Assembly (NCBI RefSeq): GCF_016650635.1
Contig: NZ_JAEKFI010000005.1
Span: forward strand, 1 to 64,000
From: Pseudomonas sp. TH43
GTDB taxonomy: Bacteria; Pseudomonadota; Gammaproteobacteria; Pseudomonadales; Pseudomonadaceae
Direction of reading: 5' to 3'
DNA: 64,000 nucleotides
Under the pieces are notes generated by a model that was not told where the DNA came from, did not search any database, and saw nothing but the letters and a program-made list of their open reading frames with translations. How positions within the stretch are numbered: position 1 is the stretch's first letter; the number at the start of each line of letters is the position of its first letter. The position numbers were made by a program, and so were the translations under genes. Below, one piece after another: positions 24,272-31,948 of this stretch.

Positions 24272-25594
24272 TCAGGCGGGTTGCAGGGGCATCGTCAGTT
24301 CGACGCGCAGGCCATCCGGGCGGCTGTCGAAATGCAGTGCGCAGTCACAACGCTGAACGATCGCTTGCACGATCGCCAGGCCGAGTCCGCAGCCGGTGCT
24401 TTGGCCGTTGCGCCAGAAGCGTTGAGTCAGGTGCTGCAAATCATCCGGCGCAATGCCCGGGCCATGATCCCGCACGACAAACCGCACGCGATTGCCAATG
24501 GTTTCCAGGCTCAACTCGACCGCACAATCTTCCGGTGTATGACGCAAGGCGTTGTCGAGTAAATTGCGCAGCGCCGCAATCGACAGCACCGCGGGCATGT
24601 GCAATGGCGCTGCCGACAGTTCTGCCGGCAGTTGCAGTTTGATCCGCAGGCGCTCACCGCCCGTGGCATCCGCAATCGCCAGTCTGGCCACTTGCTCGGC
24701 GCTGCACTGCGAGCCGTCGTCGAACGACAGACTGCCTTCGACCCGTGCCAGCAACAGCAATTGCTCAAGGGTGCGATGCAGTCGGTCGGCACCCTCTTCG
24801 GCTTTTGCCAGCGATTGGTCGCGGGCATTGCCTTCAGTCATGCGCGCCACTTGCAGGTGAGTCTTGATCGCCGTCAACGGGCTGCGCAGCTCATGGGCGG
24901 CGTCCCCGGTCAGGCGGCGTTCGCGCTCGATGGTTTTGCCGATGCGCTGGAACAATTGATTCTGGGTATCGAGCAGCGGTTTCAATTCGCTGGGGAAGGA
25001 CTGCAATTGCAACGGTTCAAGCGAATCGGCATTGCGCCGCATCAAGGCTTCGCGCAGGCGATTGAGCGGCGCCAAGCCTTGGCCGATGCCCAGCCACAGC
25101 AGGCACAGACAACCGAGCAACGCCACGCCCACCGGCACCGAAGCGGCCAGCAGAATCGACATGTTCAGGGCTTCGCGCTCGATCTGCCGATCCGCCGTGG
25201 TGATGCGCACATCGCCGCGTGCCAGCGTGAAACTGCGCCACGGTGCGCCATCGATCATCTGATCGTGGAAGCCCATTTTCTCGGCTTCCAGTGCCTGTTC
25301 GGGATGGTTGTGACTGCGCGCGAGTATTTCCCCGCGCAACGAGCTGACCTGACAGGCCATGCCGCCGGGAATATTCAGTTGTTCGGCACTGAAATGGGTG
25401 CCCTCGCCTTTGCTCGGCAATGCCGGCAATTGCTCCAGCAGCCCCGCGACCATCCGCGCCGAAGCCACCAGGCGCTGGTCGAGGGAGAACATCATCTGAT
25501 TGCGCAGGTCGCTGAGCATCCAGGCCGCTGCCAGCGCCCAGATCAGCGCAAACGCGGCGCCGAGGGTCAGGCTCAGACGCAATCGCAAACTCAT
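24272..25594 (-). CDS. Sensor histidine kinase (QseC/PmrB type)
   Basis: A 440-residue membrane kinase: transmembrane segments near residues 6-27 and 150-172 around a periplasmic sensor of about 120 residues, then HAMP-like linker, HisKA with the phospho-His in GDAAHELRSPLTAIKTHL (about 235) and HATPase (NLLDNALRHTP, DHGPGIAPDD, GLGLAIVQAI). Its ATG overlaps the response-regulator stop as TGATG. Gene order with the divergent dsbD-tlpA-dsbG operon resembles P. aeruginosa PA2480-PA2479, a system tied to these thiol-redox genes. The signal sensed is unknown. Confidence 0.87.
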   Translation of the reverse strand: MSLRLRLSLTLGAAFALIWALAAAWMLSDLRNQMMFSLDQRLVASARMVAGLLEQLPALPSKGEGTHFSAEQLNIPGGMACQVSSLRGEILARSHNHPEQALEAEKMGFHDQMIDGAPWRSFTLARGDVRITTADRQIEREALNMSILLAASVPVGVALLGCLCLLWLGIGQGLAPLNRLREALMRRNADSLEPLQLQSFPSELKPLLDTQNQLFQRIGKTIERERRLTGDAAHELRSPLTAIKTHLQVARMTEGNARDQSLAKAEEGADRLHRTLEQLLLLARVEGSLSFDDGSQCSAEQVARLAIADATGGERLRIKLQLPAELSAAPLHMPAVLSIAALRNLLDNALRHTPEDCAVELSLETIGNRVRFVVRDHGPGIAPDDLQHLTQRFWRNGQSTGCGLGLAIVQAIVQRCDCALHFDSRPDGLRVELTMPLQPA

Positions 25595-26274
25595 CACTTG
25601 CCTTGATCTCCGCCATCGGCGGGGCCCAGGCGATAGCCCAGACCGCGCACGGTTTCGACGATACCTTTACCGAGTTTGCTGCGCAGGTGGTGGATGTGCA
25701 CGTTGAGCGCGTTGCTTTCCAGCTCATCGTTGAAGCCGTAGACGCTGTCCTTCAGTTGTTCGGTGGAAAGCACGCGACCGCGATTGTGCAACAGCGCTTG
25801 CAACAACGATTGCTCGCGTCGCGACAAGTCCACCGGTTGCCCGGCCAGCATGGTTTCGCGGCTGCTCGGGTCATAGGTCAGTGCGCCGTGTTCGATCAGG
25901 TTGACACTGCGCCCGGCCACCCGCCGCAACAGGGTTTGCAACCGCGCGAACAATTCACGCAGGTCGAAGGGTTTGAGCAGGTAATCGTCAGCACCGGCCT
26001 GCAAGCCATCCACGCGGTCGGTGACCGAATCGCGTGCGGTCAGAATCAGTACGGGAATTTCCAGGCCGTTCTGGCGCAACTGCTGGAGCAATTTGAGGCC
26101 GTCTTCGTCGGGCAGGCCGAGATCGAGCACCATCACGTCGAATTCGGCGACCTTCAGCATTGCCCGTGCCTTGGACGCGGTGTTGACGTGCTCGACGGTC
26201 AAACCCTGAGCCGTGAGCCCGGCAACGATCCCGCTGGCAATCAGCTCATCGTCTTCGCAAACCAGTACGTGCAT
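25594..26274 (-). CDS. OmpR-family response regulator
   Basis: A 226-residue two-domain regulator. The receiver has the acidic pair ED near residues 7-9, phospho-acceptor Asp51 in VMVLDLGLPDEDG, Thr79 and Lys101 (DDYLLKPFDL). The winged-helix output domain contains LSRREQSLLQALLHNRGRVLS and NALNVHIHHLRSKLG. ATG 26274 has GGAG upstream; the longer frame to 26451 is not conserved-looking. Direct repeats of TTAAT-type hexamers with 5-bp spacing occur 41 bases upstream of this gene and before dsbD, so self-activation and dsbD control are likely. Confidence 0.88.
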   Translation of the reverse strand: MHVLVCEDDELIASGIVAGLTAQGLTVEHVNTASKARAMLKVAEFDVMVLDLGLPDEDGLKLLQQLRQNGLEIPVLILTARDSVTDRVDGLQAGADDYLLKPFDLRELFARLQTLLRRVAGRSVNLIEHGALTYDPSSRETMLAGQPVDLSRREQSLLQALLHNRGRVLSTEQLKDSVYGFNDELESNALNVHIHHLRSKLGKGIVETVRGLGYRLGPADGGDQGK

Positions 26275-26314
26275 GGGAGCTCCGGGAGAAAAAAGGCGAT
26301 TCGAACAGAGAAAG

Positions 26315-26331
26315 ATTAAGTGGCAATTATG
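26315..26331 (-). promoter_or_regulatory. Candidate response-regulator box before the two-component operon
   Basis: On the minus strand CATAAT-N5-CTTAAT, a direct repeat with 11-bp period like PmrA/QseB boxes (CTTAAT-N5-CTTAAT). A similar box precedes dsbD at 27313. Confidence 0.5.
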
Positions 26332-26545
26332 GCAAGCGCTATCGCTGGCGAGAAGCGCAGCAGCAAATAGGGTTCTGCCCCCCCTGTTCAATTGCACTTT
26401 TTCATCAGCCAACTCTTTAAACATGCGCTTGACAATCCAAGTTAGAAACAAACCGTATAACAGGCCACCGCCCTTTTAACGATTGTTAGATTATTGTCAA
26501 TAACAGCAACCCACCCTACTAACAACTTTCAATCAGGACATAATC

Positions 26546-27253
26546 ATGCCCCAACTAAAAAACTTCGTCGCTGTCGACTGGCGCGCAGGAAAAGACAAAA
26601 TCTACTTTTTCTTTAAAGACACCAATACTTATTCCCGCTTCGACATTGCGGACAACCGCGTTATTGATGGACATCCCACTACCGCCAATGCCAGCAACTG
26701 GCATGGCTTTCATCCCTATGTAAAGGATTTGCGCTTCGGATTTACCACCACTGGCTTTAAAAGCGCAGAGTACCTGGGGATTGACTCCGATATCTCGTGG
26801 TTTTTCTATCATGACGGCGAGCAACCCATGGTCTGCAAATACGATCAGGACGCCGACAGAGCTAACAGTTTCATGCCCCTGTTGAAATCGCCATGGTGGA
26901 TGCTTGAGCCCTACTTTGAGCGCATCGTCGCCGGCACTTGGCGACAAACCGCATTACAACATTATGGCTTCGAATTTTTACTTAACGATGGTTCGTATCT
27001 CTCTCTGGATTTAACTTCCGCCAAACATAAACTGTTCCATAACGAAATCACTGACGACACTTGGCCCGGACTGGAACCGTATAAACACAGGATCATTACT
27101 GCCGTTCAGAATGACCGGTCACTGGCCGACAGTTACTACTACATTTTTCTGACGGGTAACCAGTACCTGAGATACAACCTGATGACATTCAGGCTCCTCG
27201 CAGGACCGATCGACGTCGATGACGTCAGTTGGCCAGGCCTGTTGCGCGACTGA
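26546..27253 (+). CDS. Hemopexin-repeat protein (pexin), AT-richer than neighbours
   Basis: A 235-residue protein made of about four hemopexin-like repeats and nothing else: KIYFFFKDTNTYSRFDIADN, SWFFYHDGEQPMVCKYD, GFEFLLNDGSYLSLDL and YYYIFLTGNQYLRYNL, each followed by a W-containing turn (NWHGFHPYV, TWPGLEPYK, SWPGLLRD). This is a four-bladed propeller of the type found in plant PA2 albumins and Photorhabdus photopexins. No signal peptide is seen. Codon use is visibly more AT-rich than flanking genes, suggesting acquisition. AGGACATAATC precedes the ATG. Ligand unknown; small amines, haem or protein partners are possible. Confidence 0.8.
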   Translation: MPQLKNFVAVDWRAGKDKIYFFFKDTNTYSRFDIADNRVIDGHPTTANASNWHGFHPYVKDLRFGFTTTGFKSAEYLGIDSDISWFFYHDGEQPMVCKYDQDADRANSFMPLLKSPWWMLEPYFERIVAGTWRQTALQHYGFEFLLNDGSYLSLDLTSAKHKLFHNEITDDTWPGLEPYKHRIITAVQNDRSLADSYYYIFLTGNQYLRYNLMTFRLLAGPIDVDDVSWPGLLRD

Positions 27254-27312
27254 GCTAGGCGACGGCGCCGAACAAATGAAGCGCCTGGCGGGACAGCGGG
27301 TTTCCGGACGAG

Positions 27313-27329
27313 GTTAATCATCGGTTAAT
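27313..27329 (+). promoter_or_regulatory. Candidate response-regulator box before dsbD
   Basis: GTTAAT-N5-GTTAAT, an exact direct repeat with 11-bp period, 49 bases before the dsbD ATG. It resembles the box upstream of the neighbouring two-component operon, pointing to the OmpR-type regulator. Confidence 0.55.
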
Positions 27330-27377
27330 CTCTAGCCCCCATTGTTCGCCACACTTGCACAGGGACAAGGCTCCTCC

Positions 27378-29111
27378 ATGCGTCGTTTTTTTCTATTATT
27401 TGCTTTGCTGATTTCGAGTCTGGCCCAGGCCGGGAACAACCCGTTTGAGACGAAACCGGAATTTCTCCCGGTCGACAAGGCGTTCGTGCTCACCTCCGAG
27501 CGCCTGGAATCCGGTGAAACCCAGTTGTTCTGGCAGATCACCGACGGCTACTACCTGTATCAGAAACGCCTGAAATTCGATGGACTGACGGCAGAACAAC
27601 AGCCGGCCTTGCCCCAAGGCGAATCGCACAGCGATGAGTTCTTCGGCGAACAACCGGTGTATCGCCAAGGCCTGGAAGTCAAAATCCCGGCTTCGGCCAG
27701 CGGGCAGATCAAGGTCAGCTATCAGGGCTGTGCCGATGCCGGTCTGTGCTATCCGCCGCAAACAAGGGTGATTGATCTGGGTGGCAAAGCCGCCGTCGCC
27801 GCCAGCACCGAAGCACCGGATCAAGCCCTTGCCAGCAACCTGCAACAACGCGCGCTGGGCTGGAGTTTGCTGGTGTTTTTCGGCCTTGGCCTGTTGCTGG
27901 CCTTCACCCCTTGCACGTTGCCGATGTTGCCGATTCTGGCCGGGATGATCGTCGGTAGTGGTGCAACGCCGCGTCGAGGCTTCGCGCTGGCCAGCAGTTA
28001 TGTGATCTGCATGGCCCTGGTGTATGCGGCGATGGGGGTGATTGCCGCGCTGCTCGGCGCGAACCTGCAGGCCTGGTTGCAGAACCCTTGGTTGCTCGGC
28101 ACCTTTGCGGCAGTGTTTGTGGTGCTGGCGCTGCCGATGTTCGGTTTCTTTGAACTGCAATTGCCGGTCGCGCTGCGTGACCGACTGGAACACGCCTCGC
28201 GCAGTCGCACCGGTGGCAGCCTGATCGGCGCCGGGGTGCTCGGCGCGCTGTCCGGTTTGTTGGTGGGTCCATGCATGACTGCGCCGCTGGCGGGTGCGCT
28301 GTTGTACATCGCGCAGAGCGGTAACGCCCTGCACGGCGGTCTGATTCTGTTCTCGCTGGGCATCGGCATCGGTGTGCCGCTGTTGCTGTTGGTGACGGTG
28401 GGCAATCGCTTTCTGCCAAAACCGGGCGACTGGATGAACTTGCTCAAGGGCGTGTTCGGTTTCCTGTTCCTCGCCACCGCGCTGCTGATGTTGCGCCCGG
28501 TGTTGGATCCGTCCCTGTGGCTGGGCTTGTGCGGGGCCTTGCTGCTGATCGCCGCGTTCTGTGCCTGGAAACAATCTGAAGGCTATGGCCGGGTTGCCCA
28601 GTTGTTCGGCGCTACCTCCTTGTTGTTGGGTTTGTGGGGCGGTTTGCTGGTAATCGGCGCGGCGGGCGGCAGTGATGATCCGTATCAGCCGTTGCAGGTT
28701 TACAGCGCTGGTCGCGCGGTCAACGCTTCAGCCAGTGGCCATGAAGCGTTCACTACGATCAAGGATCCTGCGGCATTGCAAAGCGAACTTGCTGCGGCGA
28801 AAGCCCAGGGCCAATGGGTCTTGCTCGACTATTACGCCGACTGGTGCGTGTCGTGCAAAGTCATGGAGAAACAGGTATTCGGTAAAGACAAGGTCATGCA
28901 GGCGCTGAGCGACGTGCGCCTGCTCAGACTGGATGTCACCGCCGACAATGCCGCCAGCCGCGAATTGCTGGGTCGCTACAAAGTGCCGGGGCCACCGAGT
29001 TTCGTCTGGATCGGCGCCGATGGCGAAGAGCGGCGCAGCCAGCGCATCACTGGTGAAGTCGATGCCGACACGTTCCTGCAACGCTGGGCCACCACCCGGG
29101 ACGCCAATTAA
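27378..29111 (+). CDS. dsbD: DsbD, thiol:disulfide interchange protein (second copy type)
   Basis: A 577-residue transporter of reducing power. Signal peptide MRRFFLLFALLISSLAQA; periplasmic alpha domain with GCADAGLCYPP (Cys pair near residues 117-123); eight-helix beta domain with Cys in FTPCTLPMLPILAG and VGPCMTAPLAGALL; C-terminal thioredoxin-like gamma domain with YADWCVSCKVMEKQ. It passes electrons from cytosolic thioredoxin to periplasmic DsbC/DsbG-type proteins. Start at 27378 gives the signal peptide, with AAGG eight bases upstream. Gene order matches the dsbD2 (dipZ2) locus of P. aeruginosa, upstream of a TlpA-like gene and dsbG. Confidence 0.92.
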   Translation: MRRFFLLFALLISSLAQAGNNPFETKPEFLPVDKAFVLTSERLESGETQLFWQITDGYYLYQKRLKFDGLTAEQQPALPQGESHSDEFFGEQPVYRQGLEVKIPASASGQIKVSYQGCADAGLCYPPQTRVIDLGGKAAVAASTEAPDQALASNLQQRALGWSLLVFFGLGLLLAFTPCTLPMLPILAGMIVGSGATPRRGFALASSYVICMALVYAAMGVIAALLGANLQAWLQNPWLLGTFAAVFVVLALPMFGFFELQLPVALRDRLEHASRSRTGGSLIGAGVLGALSGLLVGPCMTAPLAGALLYIAQSGNALHGGLILFSLGIGIGVPLLLLVTVGNRFLPKPGDWMNLLKGVFGFLFLATALLMLRPVLDPSLWLGLCGALLLIAAFCAWKQSEGYGRVAQLFGATSLLLGLWGGLLVIGAAGGSDDPYQPLQVYSAGRAVNASASGHEAFTTIKDPAALQSELAAAKAQGQWVLLDYYADWCVSCKVMEKQVFGKDKVMQALSDVRLLRLDVTADNAASRELLGRYKVPGPPSFVWIGADGEERRSQRITGEVDADTFLQRWATTRDAN

Positions 29112-29992
29112 TGCTGACTTTCACCCTCGGCACCTTTGCCATCGCGCTTAACCACCTGCTGCTGATCAGCGCCCTGGCGCTGGCGACCTTTGTCGGCTGG
29201 CGGGTGGCCAAACGTGGTGGCGATAACCCCGAGTCGGCGCTGTTCAGCCTGTTTCTACTGGGCATGCTGGCCGCGCGCGTGGCGTTTGTGCTGCTGTACT
29301 GGTCGCACTATCGCAACGATCCGTGGCAGATCATCGATCTGCGTGACGGCGGTTTTCTCGCATGGCCGGGGGTGATCGTATTGCTGCTGGCCGCGCTGTA
29401 TCGCGGCTGGCGTCGGCCGGGCTTGCGTCGCCCATTGGGTTTTGGCGTTGCCAGTGGCGTGCTGTTCTGGTTGTTGGCAACGCTGTCGCTGAACCTCTAT
29501 GAACAAGGCACTCGACTGCCGGATATCACCCTGCGTAACGCGGCCGGGGAAACCATCCAGCTCAGCGATTATCAGGGTGGTCCGCTGGTGATCAACCTGT
29601 GGGCAACCTGGTGCCCGCCCTGCCGGCGCGAAATGCCGGTGCTGGAAAACGCTCAGCAGCAGCGTCCTGACCTGACGTTCCTGTTCGTCAATCAGGCCGA
29701 AAGCATGCAAAGCGTCGCAACGTTCCTCGAAACCCAGGGCCTGAGCCTGAACAACGTGCTGTTCGACCGCAGCGGTCGGTTGGGTCAGGCCGTAGGCTCC
29801 ATGGCATTGCCGACTACGCTGTTCTATAGCCCCGACGGTCGACTGCTGAGCAGTCACCTTGGGGAGCTATCGAACGCCAGCCTGGCCCGCGCCCTGGAAA
29901 ACTTCGATACCCCAACCCCACATTCGATTCCGGCTGCCGCACCGGCCACCTCTGCAAGGAAACTGCCATGCCCCGCCTCCGCCACCTGCTGA
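29111..29992 (+). CDS. Membrane-anchored TlpA/ResA-like thioredoxin
   Basis: A 293-residue protein with four hydrophobic segments in its first 125 residues (LNHLLLISALALATFVGW; LFLLGMLAARVAFVLLYW; two more), resembling a prolipoprotein diacylglyceryl transferase core without its catalytic residues, fused to a periplasmic thioredoxin domain. The active site is LWATWCPPCRREMPVLE, CPPC near residues 168-171, and the cis-Pro motif is MALPTTLFY. It overlaps the dsbD stop by one base and overlaps dsbG by 25 bases, so it is coupled to both. It probably receives electrons from DsbD. Confidence 0.87.
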   Translation: MLTFTLGTFAIALNHLLLISALALATFVGWRVAKRGGDNPESALFSLFLLGMLAARVAFVLLYWSHYRNDPWQIIDLRDGGFLAWPGVIVLLLAALYRGWRRPGLRRPLGFGVASGVLFWLLATLSLNLYEQGTRLPDITLRNAAGETIQLSDYQGGPLVINLWATWCPPCRREMPVLENAQQQRPDLTFLFVNQAESMQSVATFLETQGLSLNNVLFDRSGRLGQAVGSMALPTTLFYSPDGRLLSSHLGELSNASLARALENFDTPTPHSIPAAAPATSARKLPCPASATC

Positions 29993-30738
29993 CGCTGACC
30001 CTGGGCACTGCCCTGTTACACCTGCCGTCGGTGCAGGCTGCTGAAGAATTGCCGGCCGCGATCAAGCAGATCGAGGCCAAAGGCGCGAAAATCGTCGGTC
30101 AGTTCGATGCGCCCGATGGTCTGCGCGGTTACGCGGCGCAGTATCAGAATCGTGGCATGGCGCTGTACCTGACGCCGGACGGCAAACACGTGCTGCTCGG
30201 TAATCTGTACGACGCCGATGGCAAGGACTTGAGCAGCGAACCATTGCAAAAACTGGTCTACGCGCCGATGGCCAAAGAAGTCTGGGCCAAGTTCGAAGCG
30301 AGCAACTGGATTCAGGACGGCAACAAGGACGCACCGCGCACCGTCTACCTGTTCAGTGACCCGAACTGCCCGTACTGCAACATGTTCTGGGAGCAGGCGC
30401 GGCCGTGGGTCAAGGCCGGCAAGGTGCAACTGCGGCACATCATGGTCGGGATCATCCGCGAAGACAGTCCGGGCAAATCAGCAGCGTTGCTGGCCGCCAA
30501 AGATCCGAGCAAGGCGCTGGAAGATCACGAAAAGGCTGGCAAGGGCAGCTCGCTCAAGGCGTTGAAAGATATCCCGGCAGCGGTGCAGACCAAACTGGCA
30601 GCGAACATGCAGTTGATGGAAGACCTGGATTTGCAGGCCACTCCGGCGATTTTCTATATGGATGCCAAGGGCGAGTTGCAACAGCAACAAGGGGCGCCGT
30701 CGCCGGAGAAGCTGGCGCAGATTCTCGGACCTAAATAA
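29968..30738 (+). CDS. dsbG: DsbG/DsbC-type periplasmic disulfide isomerase or chaperone
   Basis: A 256-residue periplasmic protein. Signal peptide RHLLTLTLGTALLHLPSVQA; DsbC/DsbG-type dimerisation domain in the first part; thioredoxin domain with FSDPNCPYCNMFWEQ (CPYC near 133-136) and cis-Pro ATPAIFYMD. CPYC and the length agree with DsbG, which protects single cysteines from over-oxidation and is reduced by DsbD, encoded two genes upstream. The start lies inside the 3' end of the TlpA-like gene. Confidence 0.9.
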   Translation: MPRLRHLLTLTLGTALLHLPSVQAAEELPAAIKQIEAKGAKIVGQFDAPDGLRGYAAQYQNRGMALYLTPDGKHVLLGNLYDADGKDLSSEPLQKLVYAPMAKEVWAKFEASNWIQDGNKDAPRTVYLFSDPNCPYCNMFWEQARPWVKAGKVQLRHIMVGIIREDSPGKSAALLAAKDPSKALEDHEKAGKGSSLKALKDIPAAVQTKLAANMQLMEDLDLQATPAIFYMDAKGELQQQQGAPSPEKLAQILGPK

Positions 30739-30767
30739 CGCACAAAGCTTTATTGCCTGATCTGGCC

Positions 30768-30888
30768 TCTTCGCGGGCAAGCCTTGCTCCTACGGAATGG
30801 TTTAAAAAAACTGAACCACTACAGGCTTGCTCCTACGGTGACCGAAGCGGCCACAAAATCCTGTAGGAGCAAGGCTTGCCCGCGAAGA
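30768..30888. repeat. REP cluster after dsbG
   Basis: An outer pair (TCTTCGCGGGCAAGCCTTGC at 30768-30787; GCAAGGCTTGCCCGCGAAGA at 30869-30888) brackets a partial third unit (ACAGGCTTGCTCCTACGG at 30821-30838). It separates convergent dsbG and the hydrolase gene. Confidence 0.85.
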
Positions 30889-30901
30889 ACGATAACGCGG
30901 C

Positions 30902-31717
30902 CTAACGGTTGCGCTCACTGAGGAAGCTAAACAACACCTCCGTGACAAACTCCGGGTTCTCCAGATTGGAAATATGCCCCGCCTGGGGCACCAGCACGCA
31001 CGGGCAGCCAATCAACTCGGCCATTTCCTTTGCTTCTGACGGTGGCCGTGGTTTGTCCTGATCGCCGCACAGCACCAATGTTCTGGCTGCATCCAACTCG
31101 CTCAGGCGCGGCAACAGATCATTGCGGCCAAAGGTGATGCGCCCGATCGGCACAATGCTTTCGCTCAGTCGATCAGACGAATAGGCCGCCAGTTTCGCGC
31201 GAAAACCCTGATACAGCGCCGACTGTGGATCAATACCGGGACGGAAGAAAATCGGCACGACGATGTCGAGCAGTTGCTCGGAGATTTCACCGGTTTCTTC
31301 GATCTGCTTGAACAGCGAGAAATAGTATTGACGGGTAGGTTCCGGCTCGATGCCGAGATAGGTATCCATCAGCACCAGACCGTTGATCCGTTGTGGCGCC
31401 GAGAGTGCCAAACGTGCGCCCCACATGCCACCGACCGACAACCCGGCGAGGGTCACCTGATCGATCTGCAGATGATCGAGCAAGGCCTGCGCCTGACGGG
31501 CGATGTCGTCCAGTGATGTCGTGCCTTCGGGTAACCGCCCTGACTCGCCGTGGCCCCACAGATCGAGGGCAATCACCCGGTAATGGGGCGATAACGCGGC
31601 GATCTGCGGCGCCCACATGGCCTGATCCCACAGATAACTGCCGGCCAGCAAGACTGCCGGGCCGCTGCCTTGATCGATGTAATGCAATGCTTGTCCGTCA
31701 ACCGTGAAAAAGGGCAT
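30902..31717 (-). CDS. Alpha/beta hydrolase next to pvdL
   Basis: A 271-residue alpha/beta hydrolase. The nucleophile elbow is LAGLSVGGMW with Ser94; the oxyanion region is LLAGSYLWDQAMW; the acid is in LCGDQDKPRP and the catalytic His in QAGHISNLENP. The fold and motifs resemble 3-oxoadipate enol-lactonases and general esterases, not the GxSMG type II thioesterases (PvdG), so it is not a clear part of pyoverdine synthesis. It lies downstream of pvdL on the same strand, but a hairpin and REP pair lie between. AGGTGA precedes the ATG. Substrate unknown. Confidence 0.8.
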   Translation of the reverse strand: MPFFTVDGQALHYIDQGSGPAVLLAGSYLWDQAMWAPQIAALSPHYRVIALDLWGHGESGRLPEGTTSLDDIARQAQALLDHLQIDQVTLAGLSVGGMWGARLALSAPQRINGLVLMDTYLGIEPEPTRQYYFSLFKQIEETGEISEQLLDIVVPIFFRPGIDPQSALYQGFRAKLAAYSSDRLSESIVPIGRITFGRNDLLPRLSELDAARTLVLCGDQDKPRPPSEAKEMAELIGCPCVLVPQAGHISNLENPEFVTEVLFSFLSERNR

Positions 31718-31742
31718 CGATTCACCTGCGCGGTAAATAACA

Positions 31743-31768
31743 GAACCGGCAGACTGAGCTGCCGGTTC
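31743..31768 (-). terminator. Hairpin terminating pvdL transcription
   Basis: GAACCGGCAG and CTGCCGGTTC form a perfect ten-base stem with a six-base loop; on the minus strand TGTTATTTA follows. It lies between the end of pvdL and the hydrolase start. Confidence 0.6.
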
Positions 31769-31832
31769 CTGATCGTCAATCGGGGAAATGTCTAAAAATG
31801 TTCCTGTTGAAATTTGTTGAATGCACTGACGC

Positions 31833-31924
31833 CATCGCTGACAAGCCAGCTCCCACAGGTTCTAGAGTGAACACAAAATTTGTGATCATGTTCGATTACT
31901 GTGGGAGCTGGCTTGCCAGCGATG
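31833..31924. repeat. REP inverted pair downstream of pvdL
   Basis: CATCGCTGACAAGCCAGCTC (31833-31852, continuing CCACAG) is mirrored by CTGTGGGAGCTGGCTTGCCA (31899-31918, continuing GCGATG), 40 bases apart. Confidence 0.85.
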
Positions 31925-31948
31925 AGGCCGGAAAAGACACCGAAAAAA

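Noticed and set aside
30768..30888. Repeated inverted units that could suggest a CRISPR array
   Set aside because: Units are in mirrored pairs, match Pseudomonas REP sequences and do not have constant spacing with unique spacers; no cas genes are present.
30902..31717. Calling the hydrolase beside pvdL a PvdG thioesterase
   Set aside because: Motifs (GLSVGG, GDQDKP, AGHISNLENP) are those of lactonase/esterase-type alpha/beta hydrolases, and a terminator-like hairpin separates it from pvdL.
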